Shown: positions 43,387 through 51,556 of the stretch, in pieces
Position numbering within the stretch: position 1 is the first letter of the stretch
Layout: the number at the start of each line of letters is the position of its first letter
Assembly (NCBI GenBank): GCA_050950785.1
Contig: JBMNIG010000026.1
Span: 1-64,000, forward strand
Length of the DNA: 64,000 nt
Reading direction: 5' to 3'
From: JAAYOS01 sp050950785
GTDB taxonomy: Bacteria > Bacillota > Clostridia > Oscillospirales > JAAYOS01
Made by a program: the position numbers and the translations under genes
Notes under the pieces: generated by a model
Seen by the model: the letters and a program-made list of their open reading frames with translations, nothing else
Database searches by the model: none
Told to the model about the DNA's origin: nothing

Positions 43387-43845
43387 TTGTTCATTTTTAC
43401 CCGTAAATTGACAAAGAAAAGTCTTGCTATTATTGTTGTAGTTGTTGGTTTGATATTATGCGCATTGATTGCATTGGTATCGGGGTTAAATGACCAAACA
43501 ACATATGGCGTTGCTGAAACGGAGGAAGACCGCATAGCGTTTATCAAATCCTTTGGTTGGGAAGTTTCAGAAGAGGAACCTGAGATAAGCGAAGTTACTA
43601 TACCCAGAGAGTTTGATGATGTTTATATGAATTATAACCTGATACAGAAAGCGCAAGGCCTTGATTTGTGGGACTATTCAGGATGTAAGGTGACTCGATA
43701 TACATACAAGATCCAAAACTATCCTACAGGCGAAGAGGGAATACTTTTGAATTTGCTGGTATATGACGGAAAGATAATAGGCGGGGATGTCATGTCACCG
43801 AGAATTGATGGCTTTATGCACGGATTTCAGTACATGGGTGATTGA
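43387..43845 (+). CDS. DUF4830 domain protein, membrane-anchored
   Basis: A 152-residue protein with an N-terminal transmembrane helix (KKSLAIIVVVVGLILCALIAL, residues about 8-28) and an outer DUF4830-like domain: EEDRIAFIKSFGWEVSEEEPEISEVTIPREFDDVYMNYN, AQGLDLWDYSGCKVTRYTYKIQNY. The function is unknown. It resembles short sigma-factor-linked or stress-linked membrane proteins in Clostridia. The start is TTG 43387, preceded by GGAGGGGGTGAAGG. The frame is open for 29 more codons upstream, without such a site. Confidence 0.78.
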   Translation: MFIFTRKLTKKSLAIIVVVVGLILCALIALVSGLNDQTTYGVAETEEDRIAFIKSFGWEVSEEEPEISEVTIPREFDDVYMNYNLIQKAQGLDLWDYSGCKVTRYTYKIQNYPTGEEGILLNLLVYDGKIIGGDVMSPRIDGFMHGFQYMGD

Positions 43846-43938
43846 GGTAATCATCAACTTACAAGTTTATACTTTGCTTTAGTTTGGAAAATAACATGTA
43901 TTTTATACATATGTATCTGTTGTTAAAAGGACAATAAA

Positions 43939-43977
43939 CGGGATGCGTGGCGACAAAAGTTGCCGTTGCATCCCGTA
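43939..43977. terminator. bidirectional terminator between DUF4830 and lexA
   Basis: ACGGGATGC and GCATCCCGT form a 9-bp stem with an inner GGC/GCC extension. It lies between convergent genes, with short T tracts on either side. Confidence 0.65.
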
Positions 43978-43996
43978 AAATTTGTATAGTAATCAT

Positions 43997-44590
43997 TTAG
44001 TATCTGCGAAAGACAGCCTTTACAACTCCAACGATAGAGCAGTTGTTGCCGTCGATTGGACTGAAATCAGGATTTTCGGGTAAAAGCCAGACATGCTTTC
44101 CAACATATGCGAGGCGTTTTACGGTTGCCTCTTCTTCGATAAGAGCCACGACGATTTCGCCGGCATCAGCAGAGGGCTGCTGCCTGACTATAACATAGTC
44201 GCCGTCCAAAATTCCGGCATTTATCATAGAATCGCCCTTGACCCGGAGTGCAAAGAATTCTCCGGACATGCCTTCGGAGTCAAATGGAAGAAAACCCTCG
44301 GCCTCCTGCACAGCCAGAACCGGAGCACCTGCCTGTACTCTACCGAGAATAGGAACCTTGTTTTCCCTTGCCAGTGTGGCTGAAGGGACCGAGAGCGCAC
44401 GAGTCTTACGGTTATCTTTCTCAATATAGCCCAAGTTTTGGAGAGTTTTCAAATGTGCATGGACCGATGAAGGTGACTTCAGATTAACTGAGGCACATAT
44501 CTCACGAATAGAAGGGGGATAGCCGTTCTCGGAAGTAAATTCAACAATAAAATTATAAACCTGCCGCTGCTTTGGGGTCAACTCCTTCAT
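43997..44590 (-). CDS. lexA: LexA repressor
   Basis: The SOS repressor and self-cleaving protease. The winged-helix DNA-binding domain covers residues 1-65 (ELTPKQRQVYNFIVEFTSENGYPPSIREI, SSVHAHLKTLQNLGYIE). The cleavage site is Ala87-Gly88 in VQAGAP, the catalytic Ser121 is in KGDSMINAGI and Lys158 in ATVKRL. The length of 197 residues is normal. I start at ATG 44590 (MKELTPKQR), preceded by CGGAG. The open frame extends 34 codons upstream across the promoter. It is divergent from a membrane-protein gene and autoregulated by the box listed next. Confidence 0.95.
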   Translation of the reverse strand: MKELTPKQRQVYNFIVEFTSENGYPPSIREICASVNLKSPSSVHAHLKTLQNLGYIEKDNRKTRALSVPSATLARENKVPILGRVQAGAPVLAVQEAEGFLPFDSEGMSGEFFALRVKGDSMINAGILDGDYVIVRQQPSADAGEIVVALIEEEATVKRLAYVGKHVWLLPENPDFSPIDGNNCSIVGVVKAVFRRY

Positions 44591-44645
44591 AATCTCACTC
44601 CGTTCCAGCCTGCCCTGCACTGCTAATTTTGTTATTCTATGGTGC

Positions 44646-44684
44646 ATTATACCATAACTTGAGCCGGAAAGCAAACATTTGTTC
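44646..44684 (-). promoter_or_regulatory. lexA promoter overlapped by a LexA box
   Basis: On the minus strand TTGCTT (complement of 44669-44674) and TATAAT (complement of 44646-44651) are 17 bases apart. GAACAAATGTTT (complement of 44673-44684), one base off the Firmicute LexA box GAAC-N4-GTTC, overlaps the -35 box, as expected for autorepression. Confidence 0.75.
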
Positions 44685-44890
44685 AGGTTCATTTATACCC
44701 GCAAATTGAAAGCATAAAAAGTTAAACGGCGTGGTGAATCGTCAGACAGCGGTGTCTACAAATTGAGGATGAACGAACTGCAATTTGCGGAGCTGCAACT
44801 TTTGCATAAAAAACTGGAACTTGGTTAGAAACTATGCTACAATATCTGGAGAATGTTCAATAATTAGCAAGCCGGAGGAATGGGAGTTCT

Positions 44891-45700
44891 ATGCAGAAAA
44901 GAGAATGTATTTATCTGCCGGTTTTTGCAGTGTTAACGGGGGTCTGCGGCGCAGTCTTCCGCGCTGTTGAATTGTACCGTGCCTTTGATATGAGCACCGG
45001 ACTGATGACTCCGGGAGATAGATCTGTACTAATAATGCGTCTGTTTACCGTTGTGGTAATTATTTTATCAGCAATTCTTTCGGCACTTTTGAAAGGGAAG
45101 CTTGCTGATGGTTTGCATCTACTGTCAGGAGATGGCAATACTGCTTCTAAGACTTTCAGTATCGCAGGGAGCTTTCTTTTGATCATCGCGGCGGCATATG
45201 ACTACATGAAAGGAAGGCAGATGCTGCTTACATCTGAGCTTGTATTATTATTGCTTGCAGTTTTCGCAGCAATATCTTTGATCGTAAGGATTACTAAACC
45301 CGGAAAGGACTATGCTTTCTTTTCCATCGTACCAGTCTTCTGGTGCTGCTTCTGGCTTATTTTGATATATCGTGATCGCTCAATTGACCCGGTAATTGAG
45401 TATTATATATATGAACTGTTTGCTGTAGTTACCGGTACGCTGTTCTTTTACAGGTTAGCAGGTTACGAGTTTGGTTCCCGTAAGTCAAGATTGAGTGTGT
45501 TTTTTGGTCTAATTACTATTTATCTATGTCTTGTAACAGCACTTGGACCCATAATTGCGAAAATTATCTACGACCATCCGATCGATCATGACAGAAGTCT
45601 TTTGTATCTTGCATCATGTGGGCTGATTGCCTTGGGCGGATCATGCTGGCTTACAAAGAGCACTAGTCGAAATCAAGATTCTTCCCAATCAGCCGCTTAA
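44891..45700 (+). CDS. uncharacterised multi-pass membrane protein
   Basis: A 269-residue protein with about seven hydrophobic helices, among them PVFAVLTGVCGAVFRAVEL, MRLFTVVVIILSAILSALL, FSIAGSFLLIIAAAYDYM, LLLLAVFAAISLIVRIT, FSIVPVFWCCFWLILIYRD and LSVFFGLITIYLCLVTALGP. No known family is recognised, and no enzymatic motif is seen. The start ATG lies about 9 bases after GGAG. Its end overlaps the convergent gene at 45663 by 38 bases. Confidence 0.7.
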   Translation: MQKRECIYLPVFAVLTGVCGAVFRAVELYRAFDMSTGLMTPGDRSVLIMRLFTVVVIILSAILSALLKGKLADGLHLLSGDGNTASKTFSIAGSFLLIIAAAYDYMKGRQMLLTSELVLLLLAVFAAISLIVRITKPGKDYAFFSIVPVFWCCFWLILIYRDRSIDPVIEYYIYELFAVVTGTLFFYRLAGYEFGSRKSRLSVFFGLITIYLCLVTALGPIIAKIIYDHPIDHDRSLLYLASCGLIALGGSCWLTKSTSRNQDSSQSAA

Positions 45701-46463
45701 GCTCCACCGCATTTTCCGCATGCTCTCTGGCGGCATTCAATAGGGTTTGAATAAGTGGAACATTTTCCGTTTTCTCAGAAACGCTTGCGCAATCAGCAGT
45801 CAGTGAGACTTCATTCTTCCAGGCCTCACGAATTGATGAGCGATAGAAATTTACTGTTTGAGGTGAGCTGTTGAAACGTGGGAAATGAAGATTTCCGCTT
45901 TCCGACAGGAGCGCGGAAGCCAAATTTCTCGCCCCAGAGTAATCTCTGTTTGCAATCAGCGACAAAACCCTTTGAGCTCTGCGATTTGGGGCGTATCTGG
46001 CAATAGTTCTGCAAAATGCACTCTGCTCTAGCTGATCATTGATAATGCTCCGAATAAGATCCTCTAGGAGAGCTTTGTCTGGAGTTTTTTCGCTAGAGTG
46101 GATCGGATCCGATTTTGATTCCGATTTCAGTTGATCAAGGCACGGTTTTTCTGTCTGCTTATTGTTGATTTCGTCAAGACGCGGGGACGGTTCTTCTGTC
46201 TGACCGCACTCGATTCCGTATATGCTCTTAGAAATATCGTCATATACGTTATATTCCCTGTGAATCGCTTTGCGCTGTCCTGTGTCTGCAGGATTTTCTT
46301 TTTCCGCAAATGTAAGGGCGAGGATTTCGGGAACTATAGCTTCATACTTGTCAAGAGGCCTTCCCGATGCATTAATGACACGGTTCCACACCCCTTTGAT
46401 CTGGTCGCTGGTAAGATCTTGTTCCGACAACTGATCAAACTGATTCATATCGGATACAGACAT
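45663..46463 (-). CDS. uncharacterised protein with repeat-derived insertion, ferritin-like C-terminal half
   Basis: A 266-residue soluble protein. Residues about 130-190 (LLEDLIRSIINDQLEQSAFCRTIARYAPNRRAQRVLSLIANRDYSGARNLASALL) look like a degenerate ferritin/rubrerythrin-like helical pair that has lost most metal-binding acidic residues. Residues about 88-113 contain two near-repeats, QTEEPSPRLDE and QTEKPCLDQ, which are encoded by two half-copies of the GGGGACGGTTCTTCTGTC palindromic repeat family. The insertion kept the frame. The function is unknown. It begins just upstream of metG, on the opposite strand. Confidence 0.65.
   Translation of the reverse strand: MSVSDMNQFDQLSEQDLTSDQIKGVWNRVINASGRPLDKYEAIVPEILALTFAEKENPADTGQRKAIHREYNVYDDISKSIYGIECGQTEEPSPRLDEINNKQTEKPCLDQLKSESKSDPIHSSEKTPDKALLEDLIRSIINDQLEQSAFCRTIARYAPNRRAQRVLSLIANRDYSGARNLASALLSESGNLHFPRFNSSPQTVNFYRSSIREAWKNEVSLTADCASVSEKTENVPLIQTLLNAAREHAENAVELKRLIGKNLDFD
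46136..46202. repeat. two half-copies of the palindromic repeat inside a coding region
   Basis: GCACGGTTTTTCTGTCTG (from about 46141) and CGGGGACGGTTCTTCTGTC (46182-46200) are direct near-repeats about 39 bases apart, each preceded by TCAAG. Both match one arm of the palindromes at 18021, 39827 and 54414. They are translated in the minus-strand gene. Confidence 0.65.
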
Positions 46464-46695
46464 GAATAGCGGCTCCTTTCTAAATTTCTAACGCATTATA
46501 TGAAAATATTGATAAAACCGTGAAAAAATACCCAATTACAGGGTGACAGGACTTGTAAATTGGAGTTTTGAGCATTATAATAACTAGTCAGTATAATTAA
46601 GTTTTTGATTTTTTCAGGATCGCTGTCCAACCGGCATTCGACGGACGATCCTTTATGTAAATAATGATAAAGGTGCCGGAGAAACGGAGCATGAT

Positions 46696-48735
46696 ATGGA
46701 ACATAAAACCTTTTACATCACGACGCCGATCTATTATCCGTCGGGAAAACTGCACATTGGAAATGCCTATACGACCGTAGCAGCTGATGCTATAGCACGT
46801 CTGAAGCGAATGCAGGGTTACGACGTTATGTTTTTGACCGGAACTGATGAGCATGGAATGAAAATAGAGAAAAGTGCCCGGGCTGCTGGTAAGGAGCCAA
46901 AGGAATTTGTCGATGAGATCGTAGAAGGGCCCGGAGGCATCAAGGAACTCTGGAAACTCATGAACATTTCACATGACCGCTTTATTCGCACAACCGACAA
47001 GTATCACGAAGAGGCTGTTCAAAAGATATTTAAGCGGCTTTACGACAATGGAGATATTTACAAGAGCGAATATGAGGGACTCTATTGTGTCCCCTGTGAA
47101 GCGTTCTGGACAGAAACCCAGGCAAAGGACGGGAAGTGTCCCGACTGCGGACGCCCTGTTGAGATGGCAAAAGAGGAGAGCTACTTCTTTAAGCTCTCGA
47201 AGTATGCAGATAAACTGCTTCAGTTTTTACAGGACAACCCTGATTTTCTCCAACCTCAGGCTAGGGTTAATGAAATGATCAACAACTTTATAAAACCGGG
47301 GCTTGAGGATCTTTGTGTTTCAAGGACATCTTTCAAGTGGGGTATCCCTGTCGAATTCGATCCCGGCCATGTTATCTATGTCTGGGTCGATGCACTGTCA
47401 AATTATATAACTGCTCTGGGTTATCTATCTGAAAATGAAGAGGACTACAAAAAATATTGGCCTGCCAATGTTCAACTGGTTGGCAAGGATATCGTCCGCT
47501 TCCACTCGATAATTTGGCCAATAATGTTGATGGCATTAGATGTACCACTACCCAAAAAGGTTTTCGCTCATGGATGGCTGCAAATCAACGGAGATAAGAT
47601 GTCAAAGTCCAAGTCAGCCGGGGCACATATCATCGACCCTGTTATTTTATGTGACAGGTACGGAACAGATGCCATTCGCTATTTTGTTTTACGTGAAGTT
47701 CCATTTGGTGCGGACGGCAACTTCTCAAATGAGGCACTCATAAACCGCATAAACTCTGATCTTGCAAATGACCTTGGCAACTTGGTCAGCCGTACTACCG
47801 CCATGTCCGAGCGCTACTTTGGGGGCAATCTACCGGCTGGTGTCGAGTCCGAAGATATTGATAAAGAGCTCGAGACTCTTGCAGCAGAGACTTGCAACAA
47901 CTACACAAAGAAAATGGATGATCTTCAGTTTTCCGGCGCCCTGGCGGATGTCTGGAAGCTTGTATCCCGTGCAAACAAATATATAGATGAGACGATGCCC
48001 TGGATTTTGGCGAAGGACGAAGCAAAGAGAGCACGTCTTGCTACCGTTCTGAAAAATCTCTGTGAAGCAATACGTATTTCTGCAATTCTAGTATCTCCCG
48101 CAATGCCGACAACCTCGGAAAAGATTCTGAATCTTTTGGGAATCAAAGCAGACGAGACTGATCTCTGGGAAAGCGTCAATGTATGGGATTCCTCAAGGAC
48201 ATACGCTACCCGCACTTCCGCGCCGCTCTTCCCAAGAATCGATGTTGAGAAGGAACTGGGAGACCTTGCATCGATGATGGAAAAAGAGAAGGCACCCGCG
48301 GTATGCGATCCCGTTGAGGAAGGTAAAAGCTCAAAGGATGGATCCGGGACAAGTGCAAAGGGTGAGGGTAAAGTCCCAAGCGACACAAACCCGCAGCCAC
48401 CGGAAAATGTCGAAATCATCAGTATAGATGATTTTGCTAAAGTTGAGCTGCGTGTCGCGCTTGTCACCGACTGTGAAAAAGTCGAAAAGGCAAAAAAGCT
48501 GCTTAAGCTGCAACTGGATCTGGGATATGAAAAGAGACAGATCGTGTCCGGAATTGCCGAATGGTATTCACCGGAAGATCTGATCGGGAAAAAAGTTATA
48601 GTTGTAGCTAACCTCAAGCCTGCAAAACTGCGCGGCGTAGAGAGTCAGGGGATGCTATTGGCAGCCGATGTCGGTGATGAAGCAGTTGTGGTCTTCGCTC
48701 CGGACAAAGCCGAGCCCGGTAGCAAGGTAAGATAA
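46696..48735 (+). CDS. metG: methionine--tRNA ligase
   Basis: A 679-residue MetRS. Class I HIGH-type motif in GKLHIGNAYTTVAAD near residue 17, GTDEHG near 49. The zinc knuckle YCVPCEAFWTETQAKDGKCPDC lies near 130-150, in pieces CVPC and CPDC, and the KMSKS loop in GDKMSKSKSAG near 300. An anticodon-binding helical domain follows. After a charged linker (about 520-570) comes a C-terminal tRNA-binding EMAP/OB domain (FAKVELRVALVTDCEKVEKA, ...RGVESQGMLLAAD). The start ATG follows GGAG. No T-box motif is seen in the 230-base leader. The stop overlaps tatD. Confidence 0.96.
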   Translation: MEHKTFYITTPIYYPSGKLHIGNAYTTVAADAIARLKRMQGYDVMFLTGTDEHGMKIEKSARAAGKEPKEFVDEIVEGPGGIKELWKLMNISHDRFIRTTDKYHEEAVQKIFKRLYDNGDIYKSEYEGLYCVPCEAFWTETQAKDGKCPDCGRPVEMAKEESYFFKLSKYADKLLQFLQDNPDFLQPQARVNEMINNFIKPGLEDLCVSRTSFKWGIPVEFDPGHVIYVWVDALSNYITALGYLSENEEDYKKYWPANVQLVGKDIVRFHSIIWPIMLMALDVPLPKKVFAHGWLQINGDKMSKSKSAGAHIIDPVILCDRYGTDAIRYFVLREVPFGADGNFSNEALINRINSDLANDLGNLVSRTTAMSERYFGGNLPAGVESEDIDKELETLAAETCNNYTKKMDDLQFSGALADVWKLVSRANKYIDETMPWILAKDEAKRARLATVLKNLCEAIRISAILVSPAMPTTSEKILNLLGIKADETDLWESVNVWDSSRTYATRTSAPLFPRIDVEKELGDLASMMEKEKAPAVCDPVEEGKSSKDGSGTSAKGEGKVPSDTNPQPPENVEIISIDDFAKVELRVALVTDCEKVEKAKKLLKLQLDLGYEKRQIVSGIAEWYSPEDLIGKKVIVVANLKPAKLRGVESQGMLLAADVGDEAVVVFAPDKAEPGSKVR

Positions 48736-49517
48736 TGAAATTCTTTGATACCCATGCCCACTACCACGATGAGAAATTTGCGGATGATGTCAATGAATTG
48801 CTTTTGTCGCTCCCCGAAAAAGGTATAGCATATTGTGTGGGGCCCGGCGTGGATGTTGAAACCTCCGAGATGGAAATATCCCTTGCCGAGAAGTATAGTT
48901 TTCTTTATGCCGCTGCTGGGATCCACCCTCACGAGGCATCTATGGCTGATGAGAGCAGCTTTGGAAAAATCGAAGAGCTGCTCAAGCATCCGAAAGTGGT
49001 TGCCGTAGGGGAGATAGGGCTGGATTACCACTATGATTTTTCACCTCGTGATGTGCAGAAAGCTGTTTTTCGCAGGCAGCTAGAGTTGGCTCGAAAAACC
49101 GGGCTACCGGTAATTGTCCACGACAGGGAAGCTCATGAGGATTGCTTTAACATCATGAGCGAATTTCCCGACGTCTCGGCAGTGTTTCACTGTTATTCGG
49201 GCAGCTGGGAGCACGCTAAGCGCATTCTCAATATGGGATGGTATATATCATTTACCGGCTCAATAACATTTAAGAATGCCCGCCGTGTACTTGAGACCGT
49301 CGAGAAAATGCCTGCAGACCGGATAATGATCGAGACAGACGCCCCTTACATGACGCCGGTACCATATCGAGGCAAGAGAAACGACTCGTCATATGTCCGC
49401 CTCGTTTGTGAAAAAGTCGCGCAATTACGTGGCATAACAACGGAAGAGGCGGCCACACTAACTTTGGAAAACGGCAAAAGGGTTTTTTGGAATTTGAAAG
49501 ATGGCTTAGTGGAATAA
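48735..49517 (+). CDS. tatD: TatD-family metal-dependent DNase
   Basis: A 260-residue TIM-barrel hydrolase. Metal ligands are FFDTHAHYHD at residues 3-12 (H-x-H), AVGEIGLDYHYD near 91-102 (Glu), PVIVHDREAHED near 127 (His), AVFHCYSGS near 152 (His) and IMIETDAPYMTPVPYRG near 199 (Asp). 3'-5' DNase or peptide/tRNA-surveillance roles are known for the family. It overlaps metG by one base (TAATGA), a common Firmicute gene pair, and a terminator follows. Confidence 0.93.
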   Translation: MKFFDTHAHYHDEKFADDVNELLLSLPEKGIAYCVGPGVDVETSEMEISLAEKYSFLYAAAGIHPHEASMADESSFGKIEELLKHPKVVAVGEIGLDYHYDFSPRDVQKAVFRRQLELARKTGLPVIVHDREAHEDCFNIMSEFPDVSAVFHCYSGSWEHAKRILNMGWYISFTGSITFKNARRVLETVEKMPADRIMIETDAPYMTPVPYRGKRNDSSYVRLVCEKVAQLRGITTEEAATLTLENGKRVFWNLKDGLVE

Positions 49518-49536
49518 CATAATATAAAAAAGGATA

Positions 49537-49576
49537 ACACCCTTGTCAAAGTGATAACTTTGGTAAGGGTGTCATT
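49537..49576 (+). terminator. terminator of the metG-tatD operon
   Basis: ACACCCTT..CAAAG and CTTTG..AAGGGTGT form a long stem with a 2-base internal bulge on each side, followed by CATTATA. The T run is weak. Confidence 0.6.
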
Positions 49577-49628
49577 ATAGGTGCGCCATATATAGTACGA
49601 ATTTTGAAGAGCTAAGGGGCGAGTATTC

Positions 49629-49657
49629 TTGACTGCCGCTGCAATAAATGGTATAAT
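49629..49657 (+). promoter_or_regulatory. sigma-A promoter of the riboswitch-controlled gene
   Basis: TTGACT at 49629-49634 and TATAAT at 49652-49657 are exactly 17 bases apart, about 70 bases before the riboswitch. Confidence 0.75.
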
Positions 49658-49723
49658 GGATTATATTTCTCATTAAAATAATTAAATAAATACTACAATT
49701 GAATATTTACTAACAAAATACTG

Positions 49724-49872
49724 TAAGTGCTGAATTTCTGTTTTGACAGAATACGGGGGAACCACTTTTTGGGGTGAATCCGGTCTCTCGCATTTTGCGA
49801 GATCCGGTAGGGCTAATTTCCTTTCTGCCCGAATCCGACAGCTAACCTCGGAAGCTTTGAAGGGAAGGGGTG
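49724..49872 (+). promoter_or_regulatory. c-di-AMP riboswitch (ydaO/yuaA type)
   Basis: The conserved ydaO blocks are present in order: CGGGGGAACCA at 49754, TTTTTGGGGTGAATCCGG at 49766-49783, a short hairpin (TCTCGCATTTTGCGAGA), CCGGTAGGGC at 49804-49813, and TGCCCGAATCCGACAGC then TAACCTCGGAAGC at 49826-49855. Known members bind cyclic di-AMP and turn genes off. Here the aptamer is followed 15 bases later by a terminator and then a Re-citrate-synthase-like gene. Limits are approximate, set from the P1 stem. Confidence 0.9.
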
Positions 49873-49887
49873 TATTTTGCCTTTAAA

Positions 49888-49920
49888 GCGGTCTTCACTT
49901 TCAGTGAGACCGCTTTTTTG
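49888..49920 (+). terminator. riboswitch expression-platform terminator
   Basis: AAGCGGTCT and AGACCGCTT form a perfect 9-bp stem with an inner CACT/AGTG pairing, followed by TTTTTG. It lies between the c-di-AMP aptamer and the coding region, as in an OFF-type riboswitch. Confidence 0.85.
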
Positions 49921-49987
49921 ATCCACGAAAGAGTAAAATCTTGTAAAGTTGATTGATTTCACATTAAATTTACAAAGGAGGCTTTCT

Positions 49988-51373
49988 ATGAACGTAAAAT
50001 TCAACAAGAAAAATAGGATGATGGAGATTGAGTTTCAGTACAGGGATGTTCCTCAAGCGAATCTGTTTCGCAACATATATCCATATAATGAGGTTCCAAG
50101 GCTTGTATTTAACCAACGCATTGTCCCGCTGAATATCCCTGAAAAACTTTACATAACAGACACAACCTTTAGAGATGGACAGCAGTCACGGTCACCCTAT
50201 ACTGTCGAAGAGATCAGCAAACTGTTTGATTTGCTTCACAAGCTTGATAACGGAAGCGGTATTATCAGGCAAAGTGAATTCTTCTTATATTCCAAAGTGG
50301 ATCGTGAAGCTGTTAACAAGTGCATGGAGAAGGGATATCGATTCCCAGAGATCACAGCCTGGATCCGGGCAAGGAAAGAAGATTTTCAATTAGTAAAGGA
50401 TATGGGCATAAAGGAAACGGGAATCCTGGTTTCATGTTCTGATTATCATATTTTCAATAAGCTCAAAATGAACAGGACACAAGCCATGAACCAGTATCTA
50501 AGTATCGTATCTTCAGCACTTGAAGCAGGAATTATCCCCCGTTGCCATTTTGAAGATATTACAAGAGCGGACTTCTATGGATTTGTTTTGCCCTTTGCAG
50601 ACAAGTTGATGGAGATGTCCAGAGATGCGGGTATCCCGGTCAAAATTCGTGCTTGTGATACTTTGGGTTTGGGCGTTAGTATTCCAGGGGTTGCTCTTCC
50701 CCGGAGTGTGCCACAGATAATGTACGGACTTGTAAACTACGGAAATGTGCCGTCAGAGTATCTGGAATGGCATGGACACAATGATTTTTATCGAGCCGTT
50801 ACAAACTCAACATCAGCGTGGCTATATGGTGCAGCCGCTGTCAATACTTCACTTTTGGGCATTGGAGAGAGAACCGGAAACACACCGCTTGAAGCTATGG
50901 TTATGGAATATGTGCAACTCAGAGGAACAAGCGACGGGATGGATCTGCGTGTTATCACAGAAATAGCAGACTTTTTTGAAAATGGGCTAAATTATGAGAT
51001 ACCCCCTCGCACACCCTTTGTCGGTAGAGCGTTCAATGCCACACGTGCCGGAATTCATGCGGACGGCTTACTGAAGGATGAGGAGATATACAATATTTTT
51101 GATACTACGAAAATACTTGGGCGTCCCCCGGTGGTAGTTGTCGATGCACATTCAGGACTTGCCGGGATAGCTGCATGGATCAATAACTATTTTCACTTAA
51201 AAGGTGACAAGGCAATAGACAAGAGGGATGAAAACGTCGCGAAGATCAAAGAGTGGATCGACGATGAATATGCCAACGGTCGGACCACTGTCATTGGGGA
51301 TTCTGAGTTAGAACAGCTTGCTAAAGATTATTTTCCTCATCTGCTTTCGATTAGACAGAGCAGGGTAGAATAA
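49988..51373 (+). CDS. Re-citrate synthase-like protein (homocitrate/isopropylmalate synthase family)
   Basis: A 461-residue DRE-TIM metallolyase-type acyltransferase. ITDTTFRDGQQSRSPYTVEEI near residue 57 is the DxTxRDGxQ motif. CHFEDITRADFYGFVLPFADKL lies near 187, and the metal site WHGHNDFYRAVTNS near 259 is the H-x-H-N-D motif. GIGERTGNTPLE near 287 and AGIHADGLLKDEEIY near 352 follow. The form with a long N-terminal extension matches the Re-type citrate synthase of Clostridium kluyveri, an oxygen-sensitive Mn enzyme that makes citrate from oxaloacetate and acetyl-CoA. Homocitrate synthase is the alternative. Controlled by the upstream c-di-AMP riboswitch. ATG after AAAGGAGG. Confidence 0.85.
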   Translation: MNVKFNKKNRMMEIEFQYRDVPQANLFRNIYPYNEVPRLVFNQRIVPLNIPEKLYITDTTFRDGQQSRSPYTVEEISKLFDLLHKLDNGSGIIRQSEFFLYSKVDREAVNKCMEKGYRFPEITAWIRARKEDFQLVKDMGIKETGILVSCSDYHIFNKLKMNRTQAMNQYLSIVSSALEAGIIPRCHFEDITRADFYGFVLPFADKLMEMSRDAGIPVKIRACDTLGLGVSIPGVALPRSVPQIMYGLVNYGNVPSEYLEWHGHNDFYRAVTNSTSAWLYGAAAVNTSLLGIGERTGNTPLEAMVMEYVQLRGTSDGMDLRVITEIADFFENGLNYEIPPRTPFVGRAFNATRAGIHADGLLKDEEIYNIFDTTKILGRPPVVVVDAHSGLAGIAAWINNYFHLKGDKAIDKRDENVAKIKEWIDDEYANGRTTVIGDSELEQLAKDYFPHLLSIRQSRVE

Positions 51374-51376
51374 GAC

Positions 51377-51435
51377 GATTCCTCTATCATAGAGTCCGCT
51401 CTAAGGCTCTAAGATAGAGGAATTCTCTTTGATTT
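51377..51435 (+). terminator. terminator of the Re-citrate synthase gene, degenerate repeat copy
   Basis: ATTCCTCTATC and GATAGAGGAAT form the outer stem, with GAG...CTC pairs inside, then TCTCTTTGATTTT. The arm GACGATTCCTCTATC differs by two bases from the GACGGTTCCTCTGTC arm of the palindromic repeat family. Confidence 0.65.
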
Positions 51436-51556
51436 TATGAACTTCGATTATCTTAACTTCAAGTTCAATAGCTTTATTATAGTACTATATTCGTTCGGGA
51501 CGTGCATATAGTTTACCGGACGGTCTTTCCGTCTAAATATGCCGCCCGGAGGTACT

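Noticed and set aside
46464..46695. T-box leader upstream of metG
   Set aside because: No T-box sequence (GGTGG-N-ACCGCG) is present. Only a weak hairpin AGGATCG...CGATCCT near 46617-46654 is seen.
47925..48617. Minus-strand open frame of 230 codons within metG
   Set aside because: It is antisense to the anticodon-binding and tRNA-binding domains of a clear MetRS, with no ribosome binding site.
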